From positions 987,001-1,051,000 of the forward strand of contig NW_027192673.1 of assembly GCF_949987515.2 (NCBI RefSeq): 64,000 nt of DNA, read 5' to 3'. The position numbers were made by a program, and so were the translations under genes. Each line of letters starts with the position of its first letter. Within the stretch, counting starts at the first letter, position 1. Of this stretch, positions 62,708 to 64,000 are shown piece after piece. The DNA is from Delphinus delphis (Eukaryota > Chordata > Mammalia > Artiodactyla > Delphinidae). The notes below the pieces were generated by a model that had not been told where the DNA came from, made no database searches, and saw nothing but the letters and a program-made list of their open reading frames with translations.

Positions 62708-64000
62708 TCACAAACCTGCAGAGTTATAAATGACAGCTATCGTCCAAAAATAGACTGAAGTAAGGCTGCCAAGAGGACTTGAAAGTGGGGCAGCATTGCA
62801 GGAAACCGATTTCAGGAGGTAGACTGGAATTGCATTGAAAGCATAGGAAAAGAGGCAGAACGTCCACAATGATGCACTTGGCCAAAAAGGGCGTATGCGT
62901 TTTTTCCTGAATATATTCAGGAAAAAACGCATACGCCCTTTTTGGCCAACCAAGCAAACTTGCAAAGGAAATCTGCACTACAATGAAGTCTCACTTCCCC
63001 CCGGTCAAAAGGGCCATCTGAAAAAAGTGTAAAATCCAGAAAGGCAGGACAGGCCATGGAGAACTGGGAGCCTTGTTATGCTGATGGGCGGGATGTAAAT
63101 TGCCAACAGACACTCGGGAGAAGTGTATGGTGTTTCCTGAAACATCTAAAAAACAAAGCAACAGAGCCTAGGGCACTTCCACTTATGGTCCTATAGCTTA
63201 GGGAAATTAAAATCAAAAAGACACAGCCACCCCAAAGTTTGGGACGCCTCCGTTTACAAGAACCTCGTTTACCGTACAAGTTCAATATCACAGAAAGTGA
63301 AAAATGGATAAAGAACTTGTGGTACTTACGTACAATGCAGTATCACTCAGCAATGAAATCTATGTCATCAGGCCCGTAGCAGCATAATGAGTGGATTCAG
63401 GTACGATGATTCTAACTGAAATAAGTCACACAGAAAAAGAAACATCATAAGATATCACTAATACACGGAATGTAAACTTGGCTACACAGGAACTGAATTC
63501 CAAAACAGAACAGGTTCTCAAATTTAGAAAACCAACTTATGCTTGCTTAAGGGGAAAGGTGAGTTGGATTGCTGCATAAAACCAGAGATTGAAATGAGCA
63601 CAGATAAAGTTCCTTAAGCCAAATATAGAATAGACAAGAGCTACTCCTTGCTCAACGAAATGGACTCAACACCGCATATTAAACGCCTAAGAATGTACCT
63701 GACTAGTAAGTATCTTAAAACCTATGGATTGCTATGTCTCCGAAAGAGAATCAAGCATGTGTACAGGGGCATAAACGCAGCAGTGATAGGATTGGAGATG
63801 TTCGGTGAGCAAATGAAGACCCTTTGAAGTCATATTGCATGGTACCCATTCCACGGGTTTCAAATACCCAGGTTTAAGGTATTCTTCCTTCAGCTAAAAC
63901 ATGCATGTGGAACCTAGAGTATGATCAACCATGTGATCGGGAGACGTGTTCAAATATGTCTCAGTTTTCGTACCCTGGTACTTGGGTGCAACATTCCAGA
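62708..64000 (+). repeat. Monomer 40, partial at right edge
   Basis: Palindrome 62878-62949 perfect; HindIII-like site lost. Class B. Copy of monomer 26, cut by the window end in the non-L1 block. Confidence 0.95.

Larger units (their letters stand above)
1..64000 (+). repeat. Satellite array, ~1,580-bp monomer, 39 complete plus 2 partial copies
   Basis: The same ~1,580-bp sequence repeats head to tail over the full window. The anchor TCACAAACCTGCAG occurs 40 times, from 1089 to 62708, with spacings of 1578, 1579, 1580 or (twice) 1588 bp. Copies differ by scattered substitutions and one-base indels, by eye a few percent at most. No copy is inverted and nothing else is inserted. The period and the L1-derived half fit the common cetacean satellite in its short, delphinid form; that name rests on remembered literature, not on a search. 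The array probably lies in constitutive heterochromatin. No gene is expected here and none is seen. Confidence 0.97.
52005..64000 (+). repeat. 14-monomer higher-order unit, copy 2 (incomplete)
   Basis: Continues to the window end. Against copy 1 I found four substitutions by eye, at 52764, 53520, 57788 and 62284, and no indel in nearly 12 kb; a few more may have been missed. Confidence 0.9.

Noticed and set aside
1..64000. CRISPR array or other repeat-spacer system
   Set aside because: The repeats are continuous 1.58-kb monomers with no spacers, and the content is mammalian.
1..64000. tRNA, rRNA or other structured RNA genes
   Set aside because: No cloverleaf, A/B-box pair or rRNA core sequence was recognised in the monomer on either strand.

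Overview
The whole window is one uninterrupted head-to-tail array of a tandem satellite with a monomer of about 1,580 bp. There are 39 complete monomers, a partial one at the left edge (1-1088) and a partial one at the right edge (62708-64000), all in the same orientation. I see no functional gene, RNA gene, CRISPR array or independent transposon insertion. The small antisense reading frames that recur every 1.58 kb are by-products of the repeat.

Organism: roughly half of each monomer is a decayed piece of a LINE-1 (L1) 3' end (ORF2 C-terminus plus 3' UTR) of the type found in cetartiodactyl mammals. From memory, the 'common cetacean satellite' has a repeat of about 1,580 bp in delphinids and about 1,750-1,760 bp in other whales. 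Period and mammalian L1 content together make a dolphin-family heterochromatic satellite the best explanation. I could not run a database search.

Monomer layout, counted from the anchor TCACAAACCTGCAG: +0 to +169 is sequence of uncertain origin. +170 to +241 is a 72-bp palindrome, perfect in 19 of 40 copies. About +206 to +1060 is the L1-derived block, whose first 36 bp are the right arm of the palindrome. About +1060 to the end is a non-L1 block with many CpGs.

Higher-order layout: monomers are not equally related. A 3-monomer block is repeated side by side (about 5.8-10.5 and 10.5-15.2 kb, shift 4,739). About 5.2 kb recurs ten monomers later (1.4-6.6 and 17.2-22.4 kb, shift 15,795). A 4-monomer shift (6,328) links 26.7-29.7 with 33.0-36.0 kb. 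A 14-monomer unit of 22,123 bp starts at about 29,882 and again at about 52,005; over about 12 kb of the second copy I found only four substitutions. These nested duplications are the expected trace of unequal exchange or gene conversion in a satellite.

Most notable: a long palindrome in every monomer, apparently a fold-back copy of L1 sequence, whose substitutions are never matched in the opposite arm, yet two of which appear in exact mirror position in other monomers, as if the palindrome can flip.
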